Positions 1-14,361 of a DNA stretch of 64,000 bases are shown in pieces. The DNA lies in assembly GCA_003315335.1 (NCBI GenBank), contig QNRL01000007.1:305758-369757 (forward strand), written 5' to 3'. A program made the position numbers and the translations under genes. Numbering within the stretch: the stretch's first letter is position 1; each line of letters opens with the position of its first letter. Source of the DNA: Pseudocitrobacter faecalis (lineage in GTDB: Bacteria; Pseudomonadota; Gammaproteobacteria; Enterobacterales; Enterobacteriaceae). The notes under the pieces were generated by a model. It was not told the DNA's origin. It saw nothing but the letters and a program-made list of their open reading frames with translations, and made no database searches.

Positions 1-1026
1 GGCCGATGGCCCCCATTCCAGCCATAGCAGACAAAGCGCAGCACCCAGCAATGAAGCCCATAACGCCAGCCAGACACTGTTACTGAAGACGAGACCATCC
101 GGCAGCGTAGCCCTGGCAAGTAGCACAAGCGTCAGGGTTGAGAATAACCCACTCAGCGGGATGAGCTGGCTTGCTATTGTTCCGCTCAGCAACGATGTTT
201 GCACGTGGCGACGGCCATGAAGCCCGGGGAAGAAACGCTGCCCTGTATGCCACAGTAGATACGCGCTAAGCGCCAGAAGTGCCAGCAGCATCAGTAGTAC
301 AATGCAGGTAAGCTGGCCTTTAATTTGTGCCGTTTCGTCTCCCTGATTGAGCCATTGCCACGCCAGGACGGCAAGAGTTGGTGGATTACCGGGGCCGAGT
401 ACGATTGCCACATCGACCACAGAGAGTGTCCATGCGGTCGTCGCCAGCAGGGCCATGCTCAGTGCGGGCATAAGGGTGGGCAGAATCAGATATCGCAGGC
501 ATTGTCCTCGACTGTAGCCAAGACTGCGGAGCACGATAAGCTGTTCACCGAGCTGCTTTTCACCTAACGCCGCCCAGCTAACCCAGAGCAGAAATGCACT
601 CTCTTTGACCGCCAGCACCAGTCCCAACCCGACACCATAACGATCCGGGAGCGCATGCAAAACGGGGATTAAACGGTAGATAACGCCACCTTCAGCAAAT
701 AACAGGAGGGCACTGGTGGCAAAGGCAACATGTGGTAGCGCCAACAGCAACGGCAGACGAGCAGCAAGTCGTTCCCAGCCGGAGGAAGGCCATAGCGCGG
801 TAATCATTATCAGTGTCAGGGTAAGCGCACCGCCTACAGCGATAAACGAAGAAATAAGTGTGGCGCTTAAGGCCTGGCTGAACTGGGGCTCATCCATTAA
901 AAGATGCCAGTTATCAGGTATAAACGCCGGGCGCAGAAAGGCAACCGCAGGAAACAGCGGCAGGTAGATAAGCAGCATCGCGCCGCAACACAGAGCGCTT
1001 AATGCGTACCGTAGCGGCGTAGCCAT
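1..1026 (-). CDS. ynjC: YnjC, ABC transporter permease (N-terminal part, cut by window edge)
   Basis: This is the inner-membrane permease of the YnjBCD importer, whose substrate is not established. The frame is open from an ATG at 1026 to the window edge, giving 342 codons. E. coli YnjC has about 511 residues, so roughly two thirds are present. The N terminus (MATPLRYALSALCCGAMLLI) is a hydrophobic first membrane segment and matches E. coli YnjC closely. The start lies 28 bases inside the end of ynjB, which indicates translational coupling. The family is a fused permease with two transport domains. The 3' end, and presumably the ATPase ynjD, lie outside the window. Confidence 0.85.
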   Translation of the reverse strand, partial: MATPLRYALSALCCGAMLLIYLPLFPAVAFLRPAFIPDNWHLLMDEPQFSQALSATLISSFIAVGGALTLTLIMITALWPSSGWERLAARLPLLLALPHVAFATSALLLFAEGGVIYRLIPVLHALPDRYGVGLGLVLAVKESAFLLWVSWAALGEKQLGEQLIVLRSLGYSRGQCLRYLILPTLMPALSMALLATTAWTLSVVDVAIVLGPGNPPTLAVLAWQWLNQGDETAQIKGQLTCIVLLMLLALLALSAYLLWHTGQRFFPGLHGRRHVQTSLLSGTIASQLIPLSGLFSTLTLVLLARATLPDGLVFSNSVWLALWASLLGAALCLLWLEWGPSA

Positions 1027-2180
1027 TCCTGCTCCAGTGCGTTAACCCATGCAGCATGCGGCTCTGCCAGAACAGGAGGCAGATCAGCAGGGACGTGAGC
1101 CAAAAGCGCATCGCGCTGTGGGCCGTTAAGCTTGTCCGGGGCCAGCACCGTGGGATCACCCCACACCTCAGGATCGGCTTTGCGCAGTTGCGCTTCAGGC
1201 GACAGCAGGAAATTCGCCACGACCTGCGCCGCCGCGCTGGCGCGGGCGTTCGCCGGGATTGTCACAAAATGGACGTTACCCAGCATCCCGGCCTGAAACC
1301 CAAAGCCGTAGCTGTCGTCCGGAAGCTCGCCGGTGGCGATTTTTTGCTGGGCATGCAAAGGATTGAACGTCAGCGATAAACGCAGCGTCCCGTTCGCCAG
1401 CATGGCATCCATTCGCGCGGGCGTCGGCGGAAAATCGCGTCCGTTACGCCACAGCAGCGGGTGAAGTTCGTCGAGATAGCGCCAGAGCGGGGCGGTAACC
1501 TGCGCGAAGTGACTCTCCTGCGGCGGTTGTTTGAGTATGTCGGGTTCGGGAGTGAGAGAAATCAATAACTGTTCAAGCAGCGCCGTCCCGGTGAAGTCTG
1601 GCGGACGCGGGTAGCTGACGGTTCCCGGATTCTGTTTTGCATATGCCAGCAGTGCCTGAGGCGACAACAGCGGTTGTGGCGTCTGCGAACGGCGAGCAAT
1701 AAACGTCAATTGAGCACTGCCCCATGGTGACTCCGCGCCCTCTACCGGTACGGAAAAATCCTCCCGCACCGGTTTTTGGGTATCAACGTACTGCCAGTTG
1801 GGCAACTGTTCGGCCCAGCCTGTACGCAGCAGGCCGCCTTCTTTCAGGGTACGGAAATTTTCCCCATTCACCCACAGGAGATCCACCGATCCGCCTGTGG
1901 TGCGCCCGGCTTTGGCTTCCGTCTGAATGCGTTTGACCGTATCGGCCGCATCGGCAATATGCACTATTCGTAGGTTTATGGCGTAATCACGTTTGACCTC
2001 GCCGCTGACCCAATCCAGATAGTGGTTGACTGCCGCATCACCGCCCCATGCGTTAAACCAAACCGTCTGACCTTTCGCGTCTTGTTCGATACTCTGCCAA
2101 CGAGCATCATCGGCATTGGCGAGTTGAGGTGCCAGCATTAGCATTCCCAGGCACAGCAGGTGGCAGCGCAGATCACGCAT
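999..2180 (-). CDS. ynjB: YnjB, ABC transporter substrate-binding protein
   Basis: This 393-residue periplasmic solute-binding protein is the partner of the YnjC permease. Residues 1 to about 23 form a signal peptide (a basic start, then LLCLGMLMLAPQLANA), and the mature part is a family 1 extracellular binding protein resembling thiamine and iron binders. A good ribosome site (AGGAG) lies 7 bases before the ATG. The gene sits 18 bases after ydjZ and overlaps ynjC, so ydjX-ydjZ-ynjB-ynjC probably share a transcript. In E. coli ynjA lies just upstream; it is absent here. The ligand remains unknown. Confidence 0.9.
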   Translation of the reverse strand: MRDLRCHLLCLGMLMLAPQLANADDARWQSIEQDAKGQTVWFNAWGGDAAVNHYLDWVSGEVKRDYAINLRIVHIADAADTVKRIQTEAKAGRTTGGSVDLLWVNGENFRTLKEGGLLRTGWAEQLPNWQYVDTQKPVREDFSVPVEGAESPWGSAQLTFIARRSQTPQPLLSPQALLAYAKQNPGTVSYPRPPDFTGTALLEQLLISLTPEPDILKQPPQESHFAQVTAPLWRYLDELHPLLWRNGRDFPPTPARMDAMLANGTLRLSLTFNPLHAQQKIATGELPDDSYGFGFQAGMLGNVHFVTIPANARASAAAQVVANFLLSPEAQLRKADPEVWGDPTVLAPDKLNGPQRDALLAHVPADLPPVLAEPHAAWVNALEQEWLRRYGTH

Positions 2181-2198
2181 AATTTCTCCTGAATCGTT

Positions 2199-2891
2199 TT
2201 AATGTTCGTTTTTTTGCCGGGCCAGCCACAGGCTCTTCACCATGATAATCAGCACGCTCAACGCAAAAAGAATAGACAAACCCGTGACAAACCAAAAGGT
2301 TCCGCCAGTGAGCATGCTGCCCACCAGGGAGTAGACGACGGTAGCGGGAAGCTGACCCAGGCCTGTTGCCAAAAAGAAGTCGCGAAAGCGTATGGCGGTG
2401 AGGCCTGCGGCATAGCTAATGGGATCGAAGGGAACAAAAGGAAGTAGCCGGCAAATAAGAATGGTGTGTTTGCCGTAGCGGGCAAAAAAACCATCCATGC
2501 TTTCAAGCACGCGTTTCCCGGTGAGCTTTTCGACCGCTTCACGCCCAAGGACGCGGGCAAGATAGAAGCACAATGTCGCTCCGGCCATGGCGCTGCTCCA
2601 CGAGAGCAATCCGCCCCAGAACGCACCAAAAAGAGACGCATTGGCAAAGGTGAGGATAAACGCCGGGAGCGGGGCGATGATGGCCTGCAAAATCATCAGG
2701 AAGAATGATACGAGCGCCGCCTGAGGGCCCCACGCTCGTATAAAGTGTTCTATGCCCTGTTGGTCAAGTGACGCGAGAGCGGCTACTCCGTGATTAATGA
2801 ACAGCTTAACAGCGGGAATAAAGGCCCATGCCAGCACGACGGTAATCGCCAGCATGATAACCCCTGCACGGCACCGACGGAGGTTACTCAT
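2199..2891 (-). CDS. ydjZ: YdjZ, TVP38/TMEM64 (DedA-like) membrane protein
   Basis: This 230-residue integral membrane protein belongs to the TVP38/TMEM64 (SNARE-associated, VTT) family. It has several hydrophobic segments and the family core FARYGKHTILICRLLPFVPF followed by SYAAGLTAI. I chose the ATG at 2891 because GGGAG lies 8 bases before it and the codon overlaps the ydjX stop, which is typical of coupling. An upstream TTG at 2915 would add 8 residues. It is a paralogue of the preceding ydjX. The family is linked to lipid scrambling or proton-driven transport; the specific role is unknown. Confidence 0.85.
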   Translation of the reverse strand: MSNLRRCRAGVIMLAITVVLAWAFIPAVKLFINHGVAALASLDQQGIEHFIRAWGPQAALVSFFLMILQAIIAPLPAFILTFANASLFGAFWGGLLSWSSAMAGATLCFYLARVLGREAVEKLTGKRVLESMDGFFARYGKHTILICRLLPFVPFDPISYAAGLTAIRFRDFFLATGLGQLPATVVYSLVGSMLTGGTFWFVTGLSILFALSVLIIMVKSLWLARQKNEH

Positions 2892-3576
2892 GGTGATTCT
2901 CCCGGCGCATATCAATTTTCCGGTAGCGCGCGTAGCGCTTCGCCGCCTGTATCACGATAAACAACACCCCTCCCGCAAGGCACAGCTTTGCCATAAAGAG
3001 GGCCGTTAATCCCTGGGTGACAAGTTCATTAGCCATCAGCGTATAGATGAATATTCCCGGCAATGTTGTCACTGCGGAGATCACTGTATAGCGCCAGAAA
3101 GGGATGGCCGTCAGACCATAGGCATAATTTTGGATGTTATAGGGAAACAGTGGAATCAACCGCGTCAGAATTAAGTAATCGCTGCCGCTGCGCCTGATCC
3201 CTTTTTCAATAGTCTGAAAGACGGCAGTATGGCCGAGATATTTCAGTAAGAGGTCTCGCCCCATCCAGCGGGCAACTAAAAAGGAGAGCGCCGAGGCGAG
3301 TGTTGCCGCAACCAGCGACAACAGCGTGCCTGTCACGGTGCCAAATACCAGCCCGCCGACGATCACCAATAAACTGCCCGGGAGCAGGAAAAGTGTGGCA
3401 AGAGTGAATAAGACCACGTAAAGCGTGTAGCCGCGCACGCCGTGTTGCTGAACCGCGGCCTGTAAACGTGATAAATCGCTAAGCAGTGAAAACAATCCGC
3501 AGGAGTGCAGCAGATAGCAAACCACACCGAAGAATATAAAGGCGAGAATGAACTTACTCTCTGCCTGAATTAACAC
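2884..3576 (-). CDS. ydjX: YdjX, TVP38/TMEM64 (DedA-like) membrane protein
   Basis: This TVP38/TMEM64-family inner-membrane protein has the core motif LILTRLIPLFPYNIQNYAYG, shared with YdjZ. The frame is open back to 3711, but that extension runs through the xthA terminator hairpin (3694-3709) and has no family counterpart. The GTG at 3576 gives 230 residues and lines up with the E. coli start (MNAERKF against IQAESKF). The ribosome site is weak (AAAGAA), so the start is uncertain. E. coli ydjY, normally between ydjX and ydjZ, is absent and the two genes overlap directly. Confidence 0.75.
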   Translation of the reverse strand: MLIQAESKFILAFIFFGVVCYLLHSCGLFSLLSDLSRLQAAVQQHGVRGYTLYVVLFTLATLFLLPGSLLVIVGGLVFGTVTGTLLSLVAATLASALSFLVARWMGRDLLLKYLGHTAVFQTIEKGIRRSGSDYLILTRLIPLFPYNIQNYAYGLTAIPFWRYTVISAVTTLPGIFIYTLMANELVTQGLTALFMAKLCLAGGVLFIVIQAAKRYARYRKIDMRRENHHE

Positions 3577-3693
3577 TTCTTTCGCATGAGGTTTCCCTGA
3601 GTTGACGAGTAAGAAAAGAGGCGCGACGGTATAATAAATCAAGATAAACAACAAAGTGTAAGTGTGGGTTTGTTGATTTGTCGCAAAAGAAAC

Positions 3694-3709
3694 GCTCCCC
3701 GTAGGGAGC
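3694..3709 (-). terminator. xthA terminator
   Basis: The hairpin GCTCCC-TACG-GGGAGC is followed in the minus direction by GTTTCTTTT, only a few bases after the xthA stop codon. It separates xthA from ydjX. Confidence 0.75.
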
Positions 3710-3717
3710 ATTTGAAC

Positions 3718-4524
3718 TTACTCTTTAAACGTTGCCCAAACAGGCGCATGGTCAGAAGGTTTTTCCATACTGCGGATTTCGTAATCAATCCCTGTTTCAA
3801 TGCAGCGTTCCGCCAGCGGGGGGCTCGCCAGCAGCAGGTCAATGCGCAGGCCACGGTTATCATCAAAGCCTTTAGAGCGGTAATCGAACCACGAGAAGCG
3901 GTCGCTGGTTTCCGGGTTGGCGTGGCGGAAGGTATCGACCAACCCCCAGTTCAGCAGACGTCCCATCCACTCGCGCTCTTCCGGCAGGAAGGAACATTTA
4001 CCGGTACGCAGCCAGCGTTTGCGATTCTCTTCGCCGATGCCAATGTCCAGGTCCGTCGGGCTGATGTTCATGTCGCCCATAATCAGCACCGGATTGCTAC
4101 TTTTCAGCTCATTTTCCAGGTAATCCTGCAAATCCTGATAAAACTTCGCTTTCGCCGGGAATTTAGTTTCGTGGTCACGACTTTCGCCCTGTGGGAAGTA
4201 ACCGTTGATAACGGTGACATTCCCAAGCGGCGACGGGATCTCAGCGATGATCAGACGACGTTGCGCTTCTTCGTTATCGTTGGGAAAACCACGGCGCACG
4301 GCAATGGGCGTCTCTTTCGTCAGCAGGGCAACGCCGTAGTGGCCTTTCTGCCCGTGATAGAAAATGTTGTAACCCAGTTTTGCTACCTCTTCGAGAGGGA
4401 ACATATCGTCGTGAACTTTTGTCTCCTGCAAGCCGATGACATCAGGTTGATGTTTCTCAACGATGGCTTCCAGTTGATGGGGGCGTGCGCGCAGGCCGTT
4501 GATATTAAAAGAGACAAATTTCAT
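3718..4524 (-). CDS. xthA: XthA, exodeoxyribonuclease III
   Basis: This 268-residue protein is the main AP endonuclease and 3'-5' exonuclease of base-excision repair. The length equals that of E. coli XthA and the sequence is nearly identical from [15 protein letters not shown] to the C terminus. Visible catalytic motifs are the metal-binding Glu in [16 protein letters not shown], and the C-terminal SDHAPVWA with its essential Asp-His. The open frame extends to 4629, but the ATG at 4524 matches the family. It is monocistronic, with its own terminator. The stationary-phase sigma factor regulates it in E. coli; I did not identify the promoter here. Confidence 0.97.
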   Translation of the reverse strand: MKFVSFNINGLRARPHQLEAIVEKHQPDVIGLQETKVHDDMFPLEEVAKLGYNIFYHGQKGHYGVALLTKETPIAVRRGFPNDNEEAQRRLIIAEIPSPLGNVTVINGYFPQGESRDHETKFPAKAKFYQDLQDYLENELKSSNPVLIMGDMNISPTDLDIGIGEENRKRWLRTGKCSFLPEEREWMGRLLNWGLVDTFRHANPETSDRFSWFDYRSKGFDDNRGLRIDLLLASPPLAERCIETGIDYEIRSMEKPSDHAPVWATFKE

Positions 4525-4732
4525 AGTCGCTGCCACTTTGCAAGGTGAATTGTAACGGAATGGTATCAGAAATGGTGGCTTACGTGAACGATTCGTCAGA
4601 ATTTGCGAGGCGCTACGAGGAACCTGCAATTGGTCGCCAAAAAGCCGAAAAGCGGGTCGATTTTGTCGGGGGATGAGCAGAGAATTCGCGTGGGTGCTTG
4701 AGGCTTTCTGGCTTCAGGCAATCGATGAGGTT

Positions 4733-4796
4733 CAGAAGGACGAAAGCCCCAGGAAGATGTTTAAAATCAACCTGAGGCTAGCTTCCGAACCCAACA
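4733..4796 (-). ncRNA. Putative Sok-type antisense RNA of the hok locus
   Basis: On the strand opposite the hok leader, TTGCCT (4826-4831) and TAACAT (4803-4808) are separated by exactly 17 bases. This predicts an RNA starting near 4796. Reading leftwards it contains CCTCAGG...CCTGGGG, which can fold into a stem, followed by CTTTCGTCCTTCT as a plausible terminator. Sok RNAs of hok loci are about 60 bases, constitutive and unstable, and block translation through the leader. The ends given are estimates. Confidence 0.55.
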
Positions 4797-4834
4797 ATTC
4801 GGATGTTAGTCTCTTCTTTGCATGGAGGCAAGAC

Positions 4835-4987
4835 ATGCTGACGAAATACGCCCTTGTGGCAATCATAGTGCTATGCATAACGGCACTGGGATTCACGCTG
4901 ATGGTACGAGACTCGTTATGTGAGCTGAGTATCCGGGAGCGTGGTATGGAGTTTAAGGCCATTCTCGCTTACGAACCGAAGAAGTAG
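4835..4987 (+). CDS. hok: Hok/Gef-family type I toxin
   Basis: This 50-residue membrane toxin begins [14 protein letters not shown], a single membrane-spanning helix, and ends in the conserved periplasmic part [11 protein letters not shown]...AYEPKK, including the family Cys. It is closest to HokE-type proteins. The ATG at 4835 is set by the ribosome site GGAGG 6 bases upstream. The same frame is open back to 4673, and the leader has the repetitive, foldable character of hok mRNAs. Overexpressed Hok proteins depolarise the membrane. It sits between xthA and astC, where E. coli K-12 has no such gene. The reading frame looks intact; whether it is active is not known. Confidence 0.9.
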   Translation: MLTKYALVAIIVLCITALGFTLMVRDSLCELSIRERGMEFKAILAYEPKK

Positions 4988-4994
4988 CCTGACG

Positions 4995-5014
4995 CGCGGG
5001 GAGCACTCCCCGCG
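4995..5014 (+). terminator. Strong hairpin just after hok
   Basis: The perfect inverted repeat CGCGGGGAG-CA-CTCCCCGCG is followed by TTT, 7 bases after the hok stop. It could end the toxin mRNA. Hok mRNAs also need a 3' fold-back element, so it may have either role. Confidence 0.6.
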
Positions 5015-5238
5015 TTTCGGATGGCTGGGTTTAGCATTCAATGCACCCATTTTTTCTTCATATCAGCCCATGCTCCGCAGCGTAATAGAGCAAAATCTGC
5101 ACCACAATGACGCGTCTGGCCCCCAAATGGCGCATAAAAGTACGATAAATTTCGTAATGGATCACAATTCCAGAATTATATTTTATTAATGCATAATCGT
5201 TCGAATGATATCTCTGGAATCATCGATCGAATGTGTTT

Positions 5239-10470
<5,232 letters not shown>

Positions 10471-10479
10471 GGAGACGCC

Positions 10480-11451
10480 ATGCAGCATTTTTTACCGCTA
10501 ACGCTTGCGGGCACGCAGCCAGAGAGTGTACAGGGAGAGGGGCCATCATTTTACTGGCGTTGGCGTGGGGCGGGAATGCTTGAGCTGACACCTTACCAAC
10601 CGTGTCGACGCGCGCTGGTGATTTCAGCAGGCATCCACGGTAACGAAACCGCGCCGGTAGAAATGGTTGATGCATTGCTTGCCGGGTTGCTGGCCGGAAA
10701 TATTGTTCTGCGCTGGCGGCTGCTGGTGATTCTGGGGAACCCGCCCGCGCTGCGGAATAATCGACGTTACCTGCATAGTGATATGAACCGCATGTTTGGT
10801 GAGCGCTGGCAGCAGTTTCCACCTTCCGATGAAACGGCCAGAGTGGCGGAACTTGAGCAGGCGATGACGGCGTTTTACAACACCCATCCCGCCGACAGCG
10901 TGCGCTGGCATCTTGATCTGCATACGGCGATTCGCGGCTCGCATCATTTGCGTTTCGGCGTGTTGCCTGCGCGCGACGCGCCATGGGATGACAATTTTCT
11001 GAACTGGCTCGGGCGCGCAGGCTTGCAGGCGCTGGTGTTCCATCAAACGCCTGGCGGAACCTTCACACATTACAGTTGTGAACGCTTTTCGGCGCTTGCC
11101 TGTACGCTGGAGCTTGGGAAGGCGCTACCGTTTGGTCACAACGATCTCTCCCGTTTTGCCCTCACGCAACAGCAACTGGGATATCTGCTGGCGGGCGAGT
11201 GGGGCGGGGGTTCATCCGATACACCGCTTCGCTATCGCGTTGTGCAACAAATTACCCGGCGCAGCGAGGCGTTCCACCTCCATATGTCGGGGCAGACGCT
11301 TAACTTTACCCCGTTTGCGCGGGGGACACTGCTTGCGGAAGATGGCGACACGCGCTACGTGGTGGAGAGGCCCTGTGAGTACGTACTGTTTCCAAATCCT
11401 GATGTGGCGTTAGGGTTGCGGGCGGGGCTGATGTTGGAGCGCTGCGGTTAA
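10480..11451 (+). CDS. astE: AstE, succinylglutamate desuccinylase
   Basis: This zinc enzyme of the M14/AspA family releases glutamate and succinate, the last AST step. It has 323 residues against 322 in E. coli. Zinc ligands are visible as His53 and Glu56 in [11 protein letters not shown] and His148 in [14 protein letters not shown]. The catalytic Glu lies in [13 protein letters not shown] good ribosome site (AAGGAG) lies before ATG 10480. It ends the operon and is followed directly by a terminator. Confidence 0.96.
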   Translation: MQHFLPLTLAGTQPESVQGEGPSFYWRWRGAGMLELTPYQPCRRALVISAGIHGNETAPVEMVDALLAGLLAGNIVLRWRLLVILGNPPALRNNRRYLHSDMNRMFGERWQQFPPSDETARVAELEQAMTAFYNTHPADSVRWHLDLHTAIRGSHHLRFGVLPARDAPWDDNFLNWLGRAGLQALVFHQTPGGTFTHYSCERFSALACTLELGKALPFGHNDLSRFALTQQQLGYLLAGEWGGGSSDTPLRYRVVQQITRRSEAFHLHMSGQTLNFTPFARGTLLAEDGDTRYVVERPCEYVLFPNPDVALGLRAGLMLERCG

Positions 11452-11461
11452 TTATTCCGGC

Positions 11462-11483
11462 GCCGCTACAATAACGTAGCGGC
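11462..11483 (+). terminator. ast operon terminator
   Basis: The hairpin GCCGCTAC-AATAAC-GTAGCGGC is followed by ATTATTTCTTCGTTTTT, 10 bases after the astE stop. Confidence 0.8.
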
Positions 11484-11627
11484 ATTATTTCTTCGTTTTT
11501 ATTTCTGATACAGATTATTCCTATCAAACTGCTTTATTTATCGTCAGTGCTGTTTTATACTTCTTCATATTCCCTTCTTAATCAGTTACTTGTTTATTAT
11601 TGTTGCAACTCTCCATCATTTTTCCTT

Positions 11628-11645
11628 AATTCCTTCACAATTGGC
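11628..11645 (+). promoter_or_regulatory. Candidate BaeR box upstream of spy
   Basis: AATTCCTTCACAATTGGC resembles the BaeR consensus (TTTTTCTCCATDATTGGC), most clearly in the ATTGGC end and the TCxxxxCAxA core. Spy is a classic BaeR target in E. coli and the site lies about 125 bases before the gene. The match is by eye. Confidence 0.5.
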
Positions 11646-11698
11646 GTAAAATTGTTTTTTACACTTTCATTGTTTTACGCACGCTCTGATTAATTGAC

Positions 11699-11714
11699 GA
11701 TAAACCCCGTAAAG
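11699..11714 (+). promoter_or_regulatory. Candidate CpxR box upstream of spy
   Basis: GATAAACCCCGTAAAG contains two TAAA-type half sites in tandem, close to the CpxR consensus GTAAA-N5-GTAAA. Spy is among the strongest CpxR targets in E. coli. It lies about 60 bases before the start codon. Confidence 0.5.
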
Positions 11715-11770
11715 TTAATCTCGTCAACACGGCAACGCGCCGTAAATAAGAACTTGAAAGTAAGGAATTA

Positions 11771-12262
11771 ATGATGAAAAAGATGACTGCACTGTTTGTT
11801 GCCTCTACTCTGGCTCTGGGCGCGGCTAACCTGGCTCACGCGGCCGATACCTCTACTGCTCCCTCTGCACAGCCGGATGGCAAAACCATGATGCATCACC
11901 ACAAAGGCAAGCCTGGCCCGCGTCATCACGAAATGATGATGTTCCAGGGACTGAACCTGACCGATGCGCAGAAACAGCAGATCCGCGACATCAAGAAAGC
12001 GGAACATGACAAAATGCAGGACAATCGCCGCGCGATGCACGACCTGATCGCCAGCGACACCTTCGACAAAGCGAAAGCGCAGGCGCAAATCGACAAAATG
12101 GATACCCAGCGTAAAGAGATGATGCTGTCTCACATGGAAACCCAGAACAAGATTTACAACATTTTAACGCCGGAACAGAAAAAACAGTTTAATGCTAATT
12201 TTGAGAAGCGTCTGACAGAACGTCACGCGCCGGAAGGTAAAATGCCGGTACCTGCTGAATAA
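11771..12262 (+). CDS. spy: Spy, periplasmic ATP-independent chaperone
   Basis: This periplasmic chaperone prevents aggregation and assists folding during envelope stress. It has 163 residues with a signal peptide ending near NLAHA. The mature protein is rich in His, Met, Lys and Gln and carries the two LTxxQ-type motifs (NLTDAQKQQ and LTPEQKKQF) that define the Spy/CpxP family. Two ATGs are adjacent (11771 and 11774) after AAGGA; either could be used. The His/Met-rich mature N terminus is usual for Spy. In E. coli ves lies between spy and nadE; it is absent here. Confidence 0.95.
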   Translation: MMKKMTALFVASTLALGAANLAHAADTSTAPSAQPDGKTMMHHHKGKPGPRHHEMMMFQGLNLTDAQKQQIRDIKKAEHDKMQDNRRAMHDLIASDTFDKAKAQAQIDKMDTQRKEMMLSHMETQNKIYNILTPEQKKQFNANFEKRLTERHAPEGKMPVPAE

Positions 12263-12281
12263 CTCAGCGCACTGACTTAAG

Positions 12282-12338
12282 ACCGCCGGACCTGCTCATA
12301 CGCCGCTTAGAGGCTGTGGGCAGGCCCGGCGGTTTTTC
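12282..12338. terminator. Terminator between spy and nadE
   Basis: ACCGCCGG...CCGGCGGT encloses a smaller inner stem-loop and is followed by TTTTTCTTTT on the plus strand. It lies between the convergent spy and nadE genes and mainly serves spy. Confidence 0.75.
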
Positions 12339-12340
12339 TT

Positions 12341-13168
12341 TTAGCGTTTCCAGAAATCGTCAAACACCGTAATCGGTGGGCGACGCTTATGTTCTGTCTT
12401 CACATACCAGCCTTCGATAATCTTCGCCAGTTCAGGTGCGACAGTTTTACCTTCCAGGTAGTCGTCGATATTTTCATAGGTGACACCCAGCGCGACTTCG
12501 TCAGGCAGGGAAGGGCGATCGTCTTCCAGATCTGCCGTTGGCGCTTTCAGATAGAGATGCTCCGGGCAGCCCAACGCGGCCAGTAGCTGTTTTCCCTGAC
12601 GCTTATTCAGACGGAAAAGCGGGTTTATGTCGGTACCGCCGTCACCATATTTAGTAAAGAAGCCGGTTACCGCTTCTGCCGCGTGGTCGGTGCCGACCAC
12701 CACACCGTTGGTCATTCCCGCGATGCTGTACTGCGCTTTCATGCGTTCACGGGCTTTTTCGTTGCCGCGAACGAAATCGCTCAGTTCAATACCCGCTTCG
12801 CGCAGGGCCTCTTCGCTGGCGAGCACTGCCCCCTTAATATTGACGGTCAGAACGCGATCCGGCTGGATAAAGGCGATAGCGTCCTGACAATCCTGCTCGT
12901 CGGCCTGTACGCCGAACGGCAAACGCACGGCGATAAATTGCAGCGCGTCATCGCCGCTTTCTTTACGCAGTTCACTGATAGCCTGCTGGCACAGTTTACC
13001 GGCGAGAGTGGAGTCCTGGCCGCCGCTGATGCCTAATACCAGTGATTTAATAAACGGATAGGTTTGCAGATACGTTTTCAGGAAATCAACGCTACGGCGG
13101 ATCTCCTGTTGCACATCAATCTGTGGTTTTACGCCAAGCGCCTGGATGATTTCCTGCTGTAAACTCAT
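12341..13168 (-). CDS. nadE: NadE, ammonia-dependent NAD synthetase
   Basis: This enzyme makes NAD from deamido-NAD, ATP and ammonia, the last step of NAD synthesis. It has 275 residues, identical in length to E. coli NadE. The ATP-pyrophosphatase P-loop LGISGGQDS is at about residues 45-53. It is the short bacterial form without a glutaminase domain, so it uses free ammonia. The start ATG has GGAGGGG 5 bases upstream. It is convergent with spy and divergent from osmE. Confidence 0.97.
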   Translation of the reverse strand: MSLQQEIIQALGVKPQIDVQQEIRRSVDFLKTYLQTYPFIKSLVLGISGGQDSTLAGKLCQQAISELRKESGDDALQFIAVRLPFGVQADEQDCQDAIAFIQPDRVLTVNIKGAVLASEEALREAGIELSDFVRGNEKARERMKAQYSIAGMTNGVVVGTDHAAEAVTGFFTKYGDGGTDINPLFRLNKRQGKQLLAALGCPEHLYLKAPTADLEDDRPSLPDEVALGVTYENIDDYLEGKTVAPELAKIIEGWYVKTEHKRRPPITVFDDFWKR

Positions 13169-13401
13169 TTACCCCTCCAAAAGATGTTGCCGATACCCAT
13201 CAGAACAAGACCTTAAAGCTACCTCTTTGAGGCTGAAACGACAAGGCGTGGCGCGCTGAGTGACGTAAATTAGCGCAATTCAGCGACTTACTTTTTTGTC
13301 AGCAGAATGTTCTTAAAACCATCCGATTTGCAGTGTAAGGTTGAAAAATAAGATCCTTTATTCCAGGCTTAAACTACACAAAACAACAAAGAGGATGTTT
13401 T

Positions 13402-13743
13402 ATGAACAAGTACGTTACAGGATTTCTGGGTGCAGCAGCCGCTCTGACCATGTTGGCCGGGTGTACGACTTACGATCGCACGAAAGATCAGTTCACTCAG
13501 CCAGTAGTAAAAGATGTTAAGAAAGGTATGTCGCGCAGCCAGGTTGCGCAGATTGCAGGTAAGCCGTCTTCTGAAGTGAGCATGATTCATGCGCGCGGTA
13601 CCTGCCAGACCTACATTTTGGGTCAACGTGATGGTAAAACTGAGACTTACTTCGTAGCCCTCGACGATACCGGTCATGTGATGAACTCTGGCTACCAGAC
13701 CTGTGCTGAGTATGATACTGACCCACAGGCACCTAAACAGTAA
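13402..13743 (+). CDS. osmE: OsmE, osmotically inducible lipoprotein
   Basis: This 113-residue outer-membrane lipoprotein belongs to the SmpA/OmlA (BamE-like) domain family. The signal peptide ends in the lipobox MLAGC, with the lipidated Cys at position 21. The core [19 protein letters not shown] matches E. coli OsmE. It is induced by osmotic stress and stationary phase in E. coli. Its function is unclear. Confidence 0.95.
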   Translation: MNKYVTGFLGAAAALTMLAGCTTYDRTKDQFTQPVVKDVKKGMSRSQVAQIAGKPSSEVSMIHARGTCQTYILGQRDGKTETYFVALDDTGHVMNSGYQTCAEYDTDPQAPKQ

Positions 13744-13768
13744 TCGTTCATTTTCCTGAGCACTACGT

Positions 13769-13797
13769 AAGCCCGACGAATTCGTCGGGCTTTTTTG
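13769..13797 (+). terminator. osmE terminator
   Basis: AAGCCCGACGAATTCGTCGGGCTTTTTT is a perfect stem with a T tract, 25 bases after the osmE stop. Confidence 0.9.
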
Positions 13798-13825
13798 TGG
13801 TTTCTAATGCTTATTTAATTGCGCG

Positions 13826-13847
13826 AATTATTTTGACTAAAATGTGA
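13826..13847 (+). promoter_or_regulatory. Candidate NagC operator in the chb promoter region
   Basis: AATTATTTTGACTAAAATGTGA is an imperfect palindrome with TTTT/AAAA arms, similar in kind to NagC sites. In E. coli chb is repressed by NagC and ChbR together and activated by CRP. It lies about 190 bases before chbB. Assigned by eye. The rest of 13848-14028 shows no gene. Confidence 0.4.
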
Positions 13848-14028
13848 AGGGAATCATAAGGCGAGGTCAATGAGAGACAATTTTGGCTGAGGAGGAATTA
13901 TCCTGGCCTAGAGAGATACCGTATACTCAACACATAAACAAAAGTGAAACATCTGATGTTGAAATGGGTTCATGGGCGGAAGGAACGAAGCCCGATGATG
14001 GCAGATTCGATAAGTTGAGGAAGCGTGA

Positions 14029-14349
14029 ATGGAAAAGAAACATATCTATCTTTTTTGCTCTGCAGGGATGTCGACTTCATTACTGGTCTCCAAAATGCGT
14101 GCGCAGGCGGAGAAATATGAAGTACCAGTCATTATTGAAGCATTCTCAGAAAGCTTTGCCGCAGAAAAAGGCCCACAGGCCGATGTTGTATTACTGGGGC
14201 CACAAATTGCGTACATGAAGGCAGATATTCAAAAATTGCTGCCTAATAAACCGGTAGAGGTTATTGATTCAGCACTCTACGGTAAAGTCGATGGTTTAGG
14301 TGTTCTTAAAGCAGCCGTTGCTGCAATTAAAAAAGCTGCTGCGCAGTAA
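14029..14349 (+). CDS. chbB: ChbB, chitobiose-specific PTS enzyme IIB
   Basis: This cytoplasmic phosphocarrier of the lactose/cellobiose PTS family imports and phosphorylates N,N'-diacetylchitobiose. It has 106 residues, as in E. coli. The phosphorylated Cys is residue 10 in [10 protein letters not shown]. It receives phosphate from ChbA and passes it to the sugar bound by ChbC. It is the first gene of chbBCARFG. Confidence 0.97.
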   Translation: MEKKHIYLFCSAGMSTSLLVSKMRAQAEKYEVPVIIEAFSESFAAEKGPQADVVLLGPQIAYMKADIQKLLPNKPVEVIDSALYGKVDGLGVLKAAVAAIKKAAAQ

Positions 14350-14361
14350 TTTTTTATTTTT

